A model generated the notes under the pieces. That model searched no databases and had not been told where the DNA came from. It was given only the letters and a program-made list of their open reading frames with translations. A stretch of 45,856 nt of DNA. It comes from Thermomonas sp. (GTDB lineage Bacteria > Pseudomonadota > Gammaproteobacteria > Xanthomonadales > Xanthomonadaceae). Made by a program: the position numbers and the translations under genes. Below are positions 33,208 to 40,027 of this stretch, in pieces. The stretch is from the NCBI RefSeq assembly GCF_020850895.1, contig NZ_JADZDS010000100.1, positions 1-45,856 on the forward strand, read 5' to 3'. Position 1 is the first letter of the stretch, and every line of letters begins with the position of its first letter.

Positions 33208-33542
33208 CGTTTGCCTCCCTGACGCAGAAAGTCATCGATCCGCGTGACGACCCGGCTGATGCCCTCCAGTTCCGTGCCCAGCCGTGTGACCTGGTCGGCA
33301 ACCTCGTGGAGATCATCCTTGGTCGGCAGATGCTGCACGCCATCCTCGACACGCTGGATCCGGCGATCATGCTCCTTCAGATTATCCATGGTCTGGGTCC
33401 AGCGGAGGTCGCCTTCGCTCTTGAGGGTCTGGAGCCTGTCGCCGACGTCGCGCGCCGGCCTGCTGATCCACATCCACAATGTGTTGAGCAGGCTGAAAAT
33501 CAGGGCGGCAGCCGCCAGCCATTCGTTAATCGTTCCGGGCAC
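33204..33542 (-). CDS. DUF2730-like membrane-anchored coiled-coil protein
   Basis: The 112-aa product from the GTG at 33542 (AAGGA 9 nt upstream) has one N-terminal membrane segment (WLAAAALIFSLLNTLWMWI). A coiled coil follows (EHDRRIQRVEDGVQHLPTKD). It overlaps the upstream zinc-finger gene by 17 nt. An ATG at 33560 is an alternative start. It is the homologue of phage A 763-1167. It probably sits in the inner membrane; its role may be linked to lysis or packaging. Confidence 0.65.
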   Translation of the reverse strand: MPGTINEWLAAAALIFSLLNTLWMWISRPARDVGDRLQTLKSEGDLRWTQTMDNLKEHDRRIQRVEDGVQHLPTKDDLHEVADQVTRLGTELEGISRVVTRIDDFLRQGGKR

Positions 33543-33759
33543 GTTGCTGCATCCTTTCATATGCTCGTTGGCATTCGACACAGCGCGCGGCAGACGGCAT
33601 GGCCGCACGGCGCTCTGCTTCAATCGGCTCGTCACAGGTGACGCACACATCTTCGCCCTGCTCGCGCAGGTTTGCCCGGATCGCGGCCAGACGCGCATCC
33701 CGCTCCAGCGCCACGCTGTGCTCGGCCGCCTCCAGCAGTCTTTCCGATCCTTGCATCAT
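33526..33759 (-). CDS. DksA/TraR-type C4 zinc-finger protein
   Basis: The 77-aa protein has the TraR/DksA signature: helical N-terminus (LLEAAEHSVALERDARLAAI) and a C4 zinc finger, CVTCDEPIEAERRAAMPSA then RCVECQRAYE (C-x2-C ... C-x2-C). Short DksA-like phage proteins bind the RNA polymerase secondary channel and alter host transcription. Here it lies in the late operon between a small gene and DUF2730, its usual place in Mu-like phages. Confidence 0.8.
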   Translation of the reverse strand: MMQGSERLLEAAEHSVALERDARLAAIRANLREQGEDVCVTCDEPIEAERRAAMPSAARCVECQRAYERMQQRARND

Positions 33760-34049
33760 CGCGCGCCGTCGGACCTGATCAACATGCGGGCTTCGTCGAC
33801 CGCCGACAGGGCAATACGGATTGATGCGGCGATCGCGCTCAACATGGTGCGGTCCCGCGCTTCGATGCCGAGCCAGCGTTCCATCTGCGCCAGGTCCTGG
33901 CCGATGCTGCGCTGTTGAAGCGGCACCTGCTCGTCGCGTGCGACCACATCGAGCGACTTGGCATCGAGCACTTCGACGCTGTCATAGGTCAGCGCCGCAA
34001 CAGCCTGGTCCAGCAGGCCCAGCACCTGCTCGACGCGGTCACTTCCCAT
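33756..34049 (-). CDS. Small helical late protein
   Basis: I placed the start at the ATG at 34049, overlapping the holin-like gene by 11 nt. The 97-aa product is helical (VEQVLGLLDQAVAALTYDSV; DLAQMERWLGIEARDRTM) and ends ARMLIRSDGAR. No family is recognised. Its position in the lysis cassette suggests a lysis accessory role. It has no membrane segment and no signal peptide. Confidence 0.55.
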   Translation of the reverse strand: MGSDRVEQVLGLLDQAVAALTYDSVEVLDAKSLDVVARDEQVPLQQRSIGQDLAQMERWLGIEARDRTMLSAIAASIRIALSAVDEARMLIRSDGAR

Positions 34050-34245
34050 CGGTCGGCCCGATCCGCTGTTCGGCCTGCACTCGGCCCCATATCGCGTAGA
34101 GCGACAGCAGAACCGTCGCCAGTCGTTCAATCTGTTCGGCGGTGCCGGCAAGATCGCTGACCGTACCCGTGAGCGCAACCAGTGCGGCACCCGCCGCGCC
34201 CCAGATTGTGCGGCTTCGGCTCCAAGATTTACTCGGCCCGTTCAT
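34039..34245 (-). CDS. Holin-like small membrane protein
   Basis: The 68-aa protein has two hydrophobic segments (IWGAAGAALVALTGTVSDLA and LATVLLSLYAIWGRV) and a charged C-terminal tail, the plan of a class II holin. It lies next to the spanins and endolysin. A holin would make membrane lesions that let the endolysin out or trigger lysis. The call is by topology and context only. Confidence 0.6.
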   Translation of the reverse strand: MNGPSKSWSRSRTIWGAAGAALVALTGTVSDLAGTAEQIERLATVLLSLYAIWGRVQAEQRIGPTDGK

Positions 34246-34807
34246 TGTCCAATTCCCTTCTATGGCTTTGCTGTTGGGCCTCTATCCAGTCGATCAGCGC
34301 GTCGAGCTGGATGGCTTGCTCTGTCGCGATCAAGGCATCTGCGGCAGGAAGTCCTGCTTCACAGGCCGCTGCATCAGCGCCTCTGGCGGCGTCGGGAACA
34401 CCGGGCAGACGGGCGCCGCCGGCGTCACTTCCAACGGTTCCGGTCGCGGCGTTGCGGCGCATCCGATCAGCGCGAACGACAGCAGGGGCAGTAGCCCGAG
34501 AGCGAGCGGCGGCAATGCGGCGCGAATAGGCATCGGCAATCTCCTGATTGATCTGGACGGCGGCGCGTTCAACCCGGTCGGCCCTTTCCTCGGCCAACCG
34601 TCTCGCCATGGACGCGGCAACACGATAGTTGGCACGCGTCTGGGCATGGGCAGCCTGTTCGACCGTGACGGAACGCCGCGCATCATCGCGCTGGTCGCGC
34701 AGGATGTTGACCGAAGCGACCAGGCCGGCGAACAGGCCGAGAGCGGCCCAGTGTGCCAACCGCTGAAAGCTCAGCCGCCGCGCAAAGAGGAAGCCCAGGA
34801 ACCCCAT
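34229..34807 (-). CDS. Inner-membrane spanin (Rz-like)
   Basis: The 192-aa protein has an N-terminal signal anchor (LAHWAALGLFAGLVASVNIL) and a long periplasmic coiled coil (LAEERADRVERAAVQINQEI), the plan of an i-spanin. A second gene with a lipobox is fully nested in another frame (34330-34533), which is the Rz/Rz1 arrangement. The spanin pair fuses inner and outer membranes in the last step of lysis, so the host is Gram-negative. Confidence 0.75.
   Translation of the reverse strand: MGFLGFLFARRLSFQRLAHWAALGLFAGLVASVNILRDQRDDARRSVTVEQAAHAQTRANYRVAASMARRLAEERADRVERAAVQINQEIADAYSRRIAAARSRATAPAVVRADRMRRNAATGTVGSDAGGARLPGVPDAARGADAAACEAGLPAADALIATEQAIQLDALIDWIEAQQQSHRRELDNERAE
34330..34533 (-). 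CDS. Outer-membrane spanin lipoprotein (Rz1-like), nested
   Basis: The 67-aa product has a lipoprotein signal: MPIRAALPPLALGLLPL then a lipobox ALIGC. A short Pro-rich mature part follows (TPRPEPLEVTPAAPVCP). It lies entirely inside the i-spanin gene in another frame, as Rz1 does in lambda. The mature protein would be anchored in the outer membrane and bind the i-spanin coiled coil. Confidence 0.75.
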   Translation of the reverse strand: MPIRAALPPLALGLLPLLSFALIGCAATPRPEPLEVTPAAPVCPVFPTPPEALMQRPVKQDFLPQMP

Positions 34808-34810
34808 GGC

Positions 34811-35461
34811 TCAGGCCTCGTTGCGGGACACAGTGCCCCCACGCATGGGTGGCAAACGGGTTTCGGACAGCGGCACACCGGACGGCCAGCGCAGCGCGAC
34901 CAGACGCGTCTTGGCGATCGGCGTGATATTGACCTGGTTCGACTGGTTTCCGCCGAGGATATAGAGATTGTCCGCACTCTCGCCGACGACGAAGCCGACA
35001 TGCCCGCCGCCCTGACGGCCGAACACCGCGACCGCTCCGACGCGCGGAGCAGTCGAAACGCCCCACTTTGCCCATGCCAACGCCCGGACGGCTTCACCCT
35101 TTGGCGGGATCGGCAGACCGGCGCGCACCATGCAATAGGCGGCGAACGCGCCGCACCATGGCGTTTCATCGTCGGCAAACCAGCCTGCCAACGCCGATCT
35201 GAAGAATGCAACGATGCGCCCTTCATGGCGCGGACCCGGCACTTCGCGCAGCCCCATGTTGCGCCGCGCCTCAGTCAGCCAAGGCGGATCACCGGTACCG
35301 GCCGCAGCCGCCGCCTCGGTGCGCGCGACTTCCAGCCTGACCGGCTGAGCGCCAGTGCCCGCGTCGAGGGCCGCCATCAGATCAGCGTAGAGATCAGCAG
35401 GAATGACACCGCGTCGATTGCGCAAAGCGGCGACAAACGCACCATGATTGAAATCGGCCAT
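34811..35461 (-). CDS. Endolysin, CHAP/NlpC-like peptidase (TIGR02594 type)
   Basis: I placed the start at the ATG at 35461 (GAGGAAAG directly upstream); longer frames run into structured non-coding DNA. The 216-aa protein has a short N-terminal helical region. The catalytic domain then starts at PWLTEARRNMGLREVPGPRH, with C103 in DDETPWCGAFAAY and H154 in GGGHVGFVVG, the Cys/His pair of this peptidase class. It cuts peptidoglycan cross-links. There is no signal peptide, so it depends on the holin. Confidence 0.8.
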   Translation of the reverse strand: MADFNHGAFVAALRNRRGVIPADLYADLMAALDAGTGAQPVRLEVARTEAAAAAGTGDPPWLTEARRNMGLREVPGPRHEGRIVAFFRSALAGWFADDETPWCGAFAAYCMVRAGLPIPPKGEAVRALAWAKWGVSTAPRVGAVAVFGRQGGGHVGFVVGESADNLYILGGNQSNQVNITPIAKTRLVALRWPSGVPLSETRLPPMRGGTVSRNEA

Positions 35462-35579
35462 CTTTCCTCGCCTGACAAAGGGGCGGCGGCGCGTTGCAGC
35501 GTCGCCGCCCATTCGGGAAACGAGGTGAGATTGGCGGGTGCAGGGGCCGGCATCTATGCCCGCCGTGGCGGGCTGGAAA
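35462..35579 (-). promoter_or_regulatory. Leader between the Mor-like activator and the endolysin, with two strong hairpins
   Basis: GGGCGGCG at 35481-35488 pairs with CGCCGCCC at 35503-35510 (8 bp). GCCCGC at 35558-35563 pairs with GCGGGC at 35568-35573. The gap is where a Mor-controlled late promoter is expected, because it follows the activator gene and precedes the lysis cassette. The second hairpin recurs nearly unchanged at 26504-26518. No -10 box is clear by eye. Confidence 0.4.
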
Positions 35580-35969
35580 TCACAGCAGGGGCAGTTGGCG
35601 GGGTCCCTTATGCGTGTTGGCAGGACGCGCTGGCAAGCCCCCCTCTCGGGCAAACAATTTGGAAACGCCTGTTTCGGTCATGCCGAGACGGCGCGCTATG
35701 CGACCGTCGGACAGGCCCTGGGCGCGATAGAACAGGGCACGCTCGCGCCGCGCCAGCGGGATGCGAATGGTGGCCGGCGCCAACGCCTCTGACAGCCGCG
35801 CGGCCCCCTCGTCGCCCAAAGCATCGATCAATTCGCCATCGGCGCGTGGGTTAGAGGCAATGTAGCGGCGCGTGCCGCCAAGCTCCTGGCAAAGGCGGAT
35901 GAACAGATCCTCGCCCAGCACTGCGAGGAGGTGCGCCTTTAGTGCGTTGCCTTTGCGAAAGCCGCTCAT
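35580..35969 (-). CDS. Mor-family late transcription activator (phage B)
   Basis: The 129-aa protein has the Mor domain layout: HLLAVLGEDLFIRLCQELGG, RRYIASN, then LARRERALFYRAQGLSDGRI followed by ARRLGMTETGVSKLFAR, a clear helix-turn-helix at ~85-115. Mor/C proteins bind promoters lacking a -35 box and recruit RNA polymerase. It ends the early/middle gene run and precedes the lysis and head genes. It likely switches on the late genes. Confidence 0.8.
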   Translation of the reverse strand: MSGFRKGNALKAHLLAVLGEDLFIRLCQELGGTRRYIASNPRADGELIDALGDEGAARLSEALAPATIRIPLARRERALFYRAQGLSDGRIARRLGMTETGVSKLFAREGGLPARPANTHKGPRQLPLL

Positions 35970-36226
35970 CCAGTGCCGCCGCGACGCAATGCATGGGCTC
36001 GATCGGCAGGCGATGTCTTCGTCAGGATCGTCACGACGGCCGAACCGCGCACGACATAGGTCAGATCATCACGAACGATCAGATAGTCGGTAGCGCCGAT
36101 CGATGCCGCCGCCTCGGCCGCCCGGGTCAGCGACGTCTCGATCTGCGCACGCAGCGCCTCCAGCGTGGCATCGCTGGCCCGCTCGACAAAGCGCATCAGC
36201 GCATGGTCGGTCACGCGGAGTGACAT
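35966..36226 (-). CDS. Small unknown early protein
   Basis: The 86-aa protein begins MSLRVTDHALMRFVERASDA, a start seen in uncharacterised small phage proteins. It has strands TDYLIVRDDLTYVVRGSAVV and a basic tail. It is coupled by 4-nt overlap to the Mor-like gene and by 1 nt to the preceding gene. A HALMRFxER-type helix is conserved in such proteins, but no function is known. Confidence 0.6.
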   Translation of the reverse strand: MSLRVTDHALMRFVERASDATLEALRAQIETSLTRAAEAAASIGATDYLIVRDDLTYVVRGSAVVTILTKTSPADRAHALRRGGTG

Positions 36227-36447
36227 CAGTCCCTCAGCATCCAGGGCGCATGTTCGGGAGCAGCGGGCGGCGATGCGGGTGTCGCTCGGGCGGCGAGCCT
36301 GGCTTCAGCCGCCAGATGCCGCTCTCGCGCCATGCGCCGCTCGGCGTCGCGCAGCGACAGGCCGTGGCGCAGCGCATAGTCCATCACCTCGCGGTGCTTG
36401 CGCATCCGCTCCGCCGGCGTCTCGCGGGGGCTGCGCTGCGTACCCAT
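36226..36447 (-). CDS. Small basic early protein
   Basis: The start at 36447 overlaps the GemA stop as ATGA. The 73-aa product is basic and helical (ERMRKHREVMDYALRHGLSL; RDAERRMARERHLAAEARL) with a short Pro-rich C-terminus. It may bind nucleic acid. No family is recognised. Coupling on both sides supports a real gene. Confidence 0.55.
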   Translation of the reverse strand: MGTQRSPRETPAERMRKHREVMDYALRHGLSLRDAERRMARERHLAAEARLAARATPASPPAAPEHAPWMLRD

Positions 36448-37010
36448 CACGCTGCGGCCCTGATCTGCGCGCCCAGATCGGCGATGATGGCATCCAGTCC
36501 GGTCGCCGACGTCGCGGCCAGTGCGGCCACATCGCCGCTGCCCAACTTCTGCATTTGAGCATCGATCACCGCCAGCTTTTGCGCTTTCGGCCCGCCGGTC
36601 GCCGGCCACTCGACCCCGCCTTCGCGCGCGATCCACGCCTTTAGCCCCTCGATCGCGGCTTGTGCGTCATAGGCGTTGCGCAGCCAGCGCGTGCTGGCGA
36701 TGCCCGTCTGCCGCTCGACGAAGGCCGTCAGCGCGCTGTCGCGCCGGTCGCGGGCGATGCCCAGGTGCCATGCCGACAGCCAAAGCGCGCGCAGCTTGCC
36801 CGCATAGGGGCCGTCCAGTCGGGTCCTGGAAGCTTTCTGCGTGGCAGCGAAGCCGAGCCGTTTGAACTCATCGACGCAGGCCTGGCGCTCGCCGTTGGTC
36901 ATCACCGCCGCGCTGCGCTTGCCCGTCACGCGTTCGAGCACCGCGCGATAATCATCCTCGTCAAGGCCCAGGTCGCGGCGGGCGACATGCATCATCTTCA
37001 ATGCGCTCAT
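36447..37010 (-). CDS. GemA/gp16-like protein (DUF1018)
   Basis: The 187-aa protein from the ATG at 37010 (overlap ATGA with the next gene upstream) has the gp16 pattern: MMHVARRDLGLDEDDYRAVL, ERVTGKRSAAVMTNGERQAC, FKRLGF and RALWLSAWHLGIARDRRDSA, then FVERQTGIASTRWL. GemA of Mu alters host DNA gyrase-dependent supercoiling and gene expression. It is a standard marker of the Mu-like semi-essential early region. A start at 37052 would run into the upstream gene. Confidence 0.85.
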   Translation of the reverse strand: MSALKMMHVARRDLGLDEDDYRAVLERVTGKRSAAVMTNGERQACVDEFKRLGFAATQKASRTRLDGPYAGKLRALWLSAWHLGIARDRRDSALTAFVERQTGIASTRWLRNAYDAQAAIEGLKAWIAREGGVEWPATGGPKAQKLAVIDAQMQKLGSGDVAALAATSATGLDAIIADLGAQIRAAA

Positions 37011-37354
37011 GACGCCCTCGCCGGCACATCGCCAAAGACAGACGGGCCGCACCCGCGCCGCCGCAGCTCGTCGACCAGCACGACCGTGCCGACGCGCCGA
37101 AGCGCAGCATCCGGGACCGGGACATCATCTGTGGCCGCGCGCCCCTTCGCCGTCAGTTCCAGATTGCGTTGCCGATGACTGCCCAGCGTCGGTGCCAGAT
37201 GGCCTTGCTCGATCAGCAGTCTGCATGTGGTGTGCAGGCTGCCGCGGCTCTTGCGGTCGAGCGCAGTGGCCATTTCGAGGAAGGTGGGCGGATACCCCTG
37301 TCCATCGATGAAGGTCCGGATGAAGCGCAGCAGCTCGAGCTGTTTGGGTGTCAT
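37007..37354 (-). CDS. LexA-type winged-helix DNA-binding protein
   Basis: The 115-aa protein has the LexA N-terminal DNA-binding domain: MTPKQLELLRFIRTFIDGQG, YPPTFLEMATALDRKSRGSL and HTTCRLLIEQGHLAPTLGSH, then RQRNLEL. It lacks the LexA peptidase part, so it is a domain-only regulator. It could compete with host LexA or act as an early repressor. It is coupled to gemA by 4 nt. Confidence 0.75.
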   Translation of the reverse strand: MTPKQLELLRFIRTFIDGQGYPPTFLEMATALDRKSRGSLHTTCRLLIEQGHLAPTLGSHRQRNLELTAKGRAATDDVPVPDAALRRVGTVVLVDELRRRGCGPSVFGDVPARAS

Positions 37355-37542
37355 GGGATCACCTCATATTGAGCAATGTCGTGGGGCTGGCCGGTCAGCG
37401 ACCATCGGGCCTGCTTGGCGTCCCACCCGAGCGGCGCTGTCGCAGTGACCGGCACCCGGCCGCAGACGCTGCCGTTGCGCAGCCCGACGATCACGCGCTT
37501 GCCGATCGCGTCGTCGGGCAAATGCCCAGGGTTCGGCTTCAT
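37351..37542 (-). CDS. Small unknown early protein
   Basis: The start is the ATG at 37542, overlapping the DUF2786 gene. The 63-aa product (KPNPGHLPDDAIGKRVIVGL; WDAKQARWSLTGQPHDIAQY) looks like one small SH3-like beta barrel, a form common among phage early proteins. No family is assigned. The stop overlaps the LexA-like gene by 4 nt. Confidence 0.55.
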   Translation of the reverse strand: MKPNPGHLPDDAIGKRVIVGLRNGSVCGRVPVTATAPLGWDAKQARWSLTGQPHDIAQYEVIP

Positions 37543-38228
37543 GCCGCGCCTCCCTGTTCCAGCAGCGACGGTTCGGGTGCTGGGCGGCCTCCCAGCCCCT
37601 GATGCAGCTTCACCTCTGACCCAGCGTCGAAACCCGTCATAAAGTCGTTGTGAATGCGGCTGGAGCGTGTGGCCGCTGGAGCGCGTGCTCGCACGGTCAC
37701 CCCGTTGTATTTTTCTGCCAGCCATTGCTCGCCCAGCGGGCACTGCAGTGGCCCAGACATCAGCGTCGCCATTTCGATTTCGATGCCGCGCACAAAGCCG
37801 CGACAATAATGGTCCGCCCGGGCGCGTTTGGTCGCCAGTTTGCAGCGGCGCAGTTCGGTCGCGATATAGGCCTTGCGTTTGCCCGAGAGGATGCGCCGGA
37901 CCATGGCGAAGGCGTAGGTGGCGACTGTCGGCGCTGCGCCGGTACCGGCGAAGACCACCTCTGGGCCGGCCAGCATCGGCGCAACGCCGAATGTGCCGCA
38001 GATGACGTGGATCAGGTTGACCTCCCACTGGGGCGGTCGTTGGGCAGCGGTGGCGCGACGCACCCGCTCCTCGACCACATAGGCCAGGGCAACGTCGCTC
38101 TCCGAAACGCCATGGGCGTCCATCAGCTCGCGCGCTTTGGCGAGCGCGGCCGCCGCCTCATGCTCGTTCGCGCTGGCCGCCAGCGCGAGGCACTTGCGGA
38201 TTTTGGCGAGAACCTCTGCGCGCGTCAT
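37539..38228 (-). CDS. DUF2786 domain protein
   Basis: The 229-aa protein starts with a DUF2786 domain (VLAKIRKCLALAASANEHEA; AAALAKARELMDAHGVSESD). The central domain typically fused to it follows (VNLIHVICGTFGVAPMLAG; LRRCKLATKRARADHYCRG). The family is widespread in phages and plasmids without a proven role. It sits in the early gene run with 4-nt overlaps on each side. Confidence 0.8.
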   Translation of the reverse strand: MTRAEVLAKIRKCLALAASANEHEAAAALAKARELMDAHGVSESDVALAYVVEERVRRATAAQRPPQWEVNLIHVICGTFGVAPMLAGPEVVFAGTGAAPTVATYAFAMVRRILSGKRKAYIATELRRCKLATKRARADHYCRGFVRGIEIEMATLMSGPLQCPLGEQWLAEKYNGVTVRARAPAATRSSRIHNDFMTGFDAGSEVKLHQGLGGRPAPEPSLLEQGGAA

Positions 38229-38479
38229 GCCGGCGCACTCCGGAGCATCGCCGTTATGGCGGCACCAAGCCTATTGCTGGCGTCGGCGATGGCGGCATGG
38301 GCGAGCCGTGTTTCGTCGCCCTCGTAATAGCGGCCGACGATCTTGCTCACGTCGATCAGCGGCAAGCCCATCTTGCGTGCGATCGCCGTGCAAGCCTCAC
38401 CGCCGTCGAACCGGTCCATCACCTCGGCCTCGCGCGCGGTCAGGCCGTGGGCATCGCCCTTCCGCCGCCGCGCGCTCAT
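38225..38479 (-). CDS. Small helix-turn-helix protein (LuxR/sigma region 4-like)
   Basis: The 84-aa protein from the ATG at 38479 has LTAREAEVMDRFDGGEACTA followed by IARKMGLPLIDVSKIVGRYY, a helix-turn-helix like LuxR C-terminal or sigma region 4. It probably regulates early genes. It overlaps the acyl-carrier-like gene by 4 nt. Longer frames upstream are out of register with that gene. Confidence 0.65.
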   Translation of the reverse strand: MSARRRKGDAHGLTAREAEVMDRFDGGEACTAIARKMGLPLIDVSKIVGRYYEGDETRLAHAAIADASNRLGAAITAMLRSAPA

Positions 38480-38733
38480 GCGATGCGCTCCGCCGTCTTG
38501 CGCTCGACGAGCGCGATCCAGTCGGCCACGGTGGCGAGGGCCGGGACCTCGTCGTCGGTCACCTCGATGCCGAACAGATCCTCGACCTCCATGGCGATCG
38601 TGACGAGATCGATGCTTTCGACCGCCAGATCGTCGGCGAGGCTGTGGTGCGGCAGAACTTCGGTCACCCGCATCCCGAGCGTGCGGTTGATGACGCTGCA
38701 CACGACCAGCGCGATGATGGCAGCGGCGGTCAT
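38476..38733 (-). CDS. Acyl carrier protein-like protein
   Basis: The 85-aa protein aligns by eye along its length with acyl carrier proteins. The phosphopantetheine site region reads SLADDLAVESIDLVTIAMEV with Ser40 in an E-S-I-D motif (D-S-L in typical ACPs). Then follow EDLFGIEVTDDEV and TVADWIALVERK. Helix 1 is replaced by a hydrophobic stretch (AAAIIALVVCSVI). It should carry an acyl or aminoacyl group on a 4'-phosphopantetheine arm added by a host enzyme. It lies in the early operon with 4-nt overlaps. No synthase or ligase partner is in the window. Confidence 0.75.
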   Translation of the reverse strand: MTAAAIIALVVCSVINRTLGMRVTEVLPHHSLADDLAVESIDLVTIAMEVEDLFGIEVTDDEVPALATVADWIALVERKTAERIA

Positions 38734-39032
38734 TGCCCGCCCTCCCGCCGCCGGGCGGCAGCAACCCAGTTGCGCAGAGCCTGCCGCACGCCCGATGTGC
38801 TGCTGGCGGCAATGCCCAGCATCCTGACCCGTGCACCGTCCCAGCTGGGACGGATAATGGCGGCGTAACCACCGGTCAGTTGATCGGCGATGTCGACCAT
38901 CGCGCGATTGTGGCGAGCGTGCCAGGTGTCCGGCGCGTCGTGGTATTTGCCGACCTTCTGGTCAGCCTCCTCGATCAGCCGCTCGACCAGATCGGCGACC
39001 TCGAGGACGTTGCGAGGGGGTGAGTTGGTCAT
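38730..39032 (-). CDS. Small unknown early protein
   Basis: The 100-aa product from the ATG at 39032 (ATGA overlap) has an acidic helix (VLEVADLVERLIEEADQKVG), then HARHNRAMVDIADQLTGGYA and a basic C-terminus. No family is known. Its neighbour downstream is the acyl-carrier-like gene, with which it overlaps by 4 nt. Confidence 0.55.
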   Translation of the reverse strand: MTNSPPRNVLEVADLVERLIEEADQKVGKYHDAPDTWHARHNRAMVDIADQLTGGYAAIIRPSWDGARVRMLGIAASSTSGVRQALRNWVAAARRREGGQ

Positions 39033-39262
39033 TGCGGCGCCCCTGTCGAGGCGGCACCCAGATCGTCGGGGGTCAGACAATAAACATCGGCGAACTGGTC
39101 AAGGAGGTCGCGATTGCGGAACAATGCCTCGATGTTCGCTGCCGCCTCACGGAGAGCAAAGGCATACATTTTGCGATAGAATTTGAGGTCCTTTGCATTT
39201 CCTGTTTCCAGCAGGTCAGCGATGTTGCGGAGCTCGCCAAGCAGATCGATACGGAATTTCAT
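39029..39262 (-). CDS. Small unknown early protein
   Basis: The 77-aa product from the ATG at 39262 is helical (FRIDLLGELRNIADLLETGN; FYRKMYAFALREAAANIEAL). Local GC is lower than in the neighbours. It is coupled on both sides by ATGA overlaps. No family is recognised. Confidence 0.55.
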   Translation of the reverse strand: MKFRIDLLGELRNIADLLETGNAKDLKFYRKMYAFALREAAANIEALFRNRDLLDQFADVYCLTPDDLGAASTGAPQ

Positions 39263-39528
39263 GCCGCCTCTCCCTGCTCTGCCCGCTGCACAACGCGCGG
39301 GTTGGTAGCGACGGTCGCAATGAACTCGACCAGCTCGTCGCCGGTCATCGGATCCGCAGCCGAGGCCTTGAGGATGCCGGGGCGCGGATGATGGTCGTGG
39401 CTGGCCCAGCAGCGGGGCATGATCCCCTCCCCCTCCGCCGGGATCGGGATGGTGACGGTCCAGCCGTTGGCGAGCTGCAGGCGCAGCCCGATGTGGCCGG
39501 CGTCGAGCGTGTCGATGTGGATGGTCAT
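39259..39528 (-). CDS. Small unknown early protein
   Basis: The 89-aa product from the ATG at 39528 starts MTIHIDTLDAGHIGLRLQLA and has a beta-strand pattern followed by a helical part (MTGDELVEFIATVATNPRVV). No family is recognised. It ends in ATGA overlap with the next gene and begins 23 nt after the previous one. Confidence 0.5.
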   Translation of the reverse strand: MTIHIDTLDAGHIGLRLQLANGWTVTIPIPAEGEGIMPRCWASHDHHPRPGILKASAADPMTGDELVEFIATVATNPRVVQRAEQGEAA

Positions 39529-39551
39529 GGATGGGGGCCTTTCCAATGATG

Positions 39552-39803
39552 TCAGGGTGTCGGGCGGGGGCTGGCCCTCGGGGCGACGGCAAGCGGCATG
39601 CCGCACCCATTGCACTCGGCCGTCACACGACCGACCAGCCAACCTGTCTGGCCGCAGGTCGGGCAGTGGTTGACCTCGCCGGGATGATAGAGCGGCGGCG
39701 CTGGCCGGTCGGAGCGTGCGCGCGCACCATAGCTCGGCACGGGGTCCGGCGACGGCACGAGGCCGCTCGCCAGCACCAGCGACAGGGCAACACGGCGCGC
39801 CAT
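39552..39803 (-). CDS. Small zinc-ribbon-like protein
   Basis: The 83-aa protein has an N-terminal hydrophobic stretch (ARRVALSLVLASGL) and a zinc-ribbon-like part: HCPTCGQTGWLVGRVTAECN then GCG (two CxxC knuckles). It may be a metal-binding regulator. The hydrophobic start could be a signal peptide or chance. It abuts the next upstream gene by 1 nt. Confidence 0.55.
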   Translation of the reverse strand: MARRVALSLVLASGLVPSPDPVPSYGARARSDRPAPPLYHPGEVNHCPTCGQTGWLVGRVTAECNGCGMPLAVAPRASPRPTP

Positions 39804-40027
39804 CAGTCGACGGACGCCATGTGGCGGACCCGAAGTTCGGGATCCGTGGCGGCAGACAGCAGGGTGTGGCCGAGCCGCTCTGCTTCGGCACCCGAGAATT
39901 CGACGGCGAAGCGCGGCGTTCCGTTGCCACCCTCAAGCGTGAGGGTCACCAGCCGCATGCCGTCCAGATCGTCAGCCGGTGACACTGTCCATTTTGCCAG
40001 CGGTTGCGGCGGGAAGGGCGCGCCCAT
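39803..40027 (-). CDS. Small unknown early protein
   Basis: The 74-aa product from the ATG at 40027 overlaps the DUF3164 stop. It shows a beta pattern (MRLVTLTLEGGNGTPRFAVE) and a short helix (GAEAERLGHTLLSAATDPEL). The layout suggests a small alpha/beta protein of unknown role. Confidence 0.55.
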   Translation of the reverse strand: MGAPFPPQPLAKWTVSPADDLDGMRLVTLTLEGGNGTPRFAVEFSGAEAERLGHTLLSAATDPELRVRHMASVD

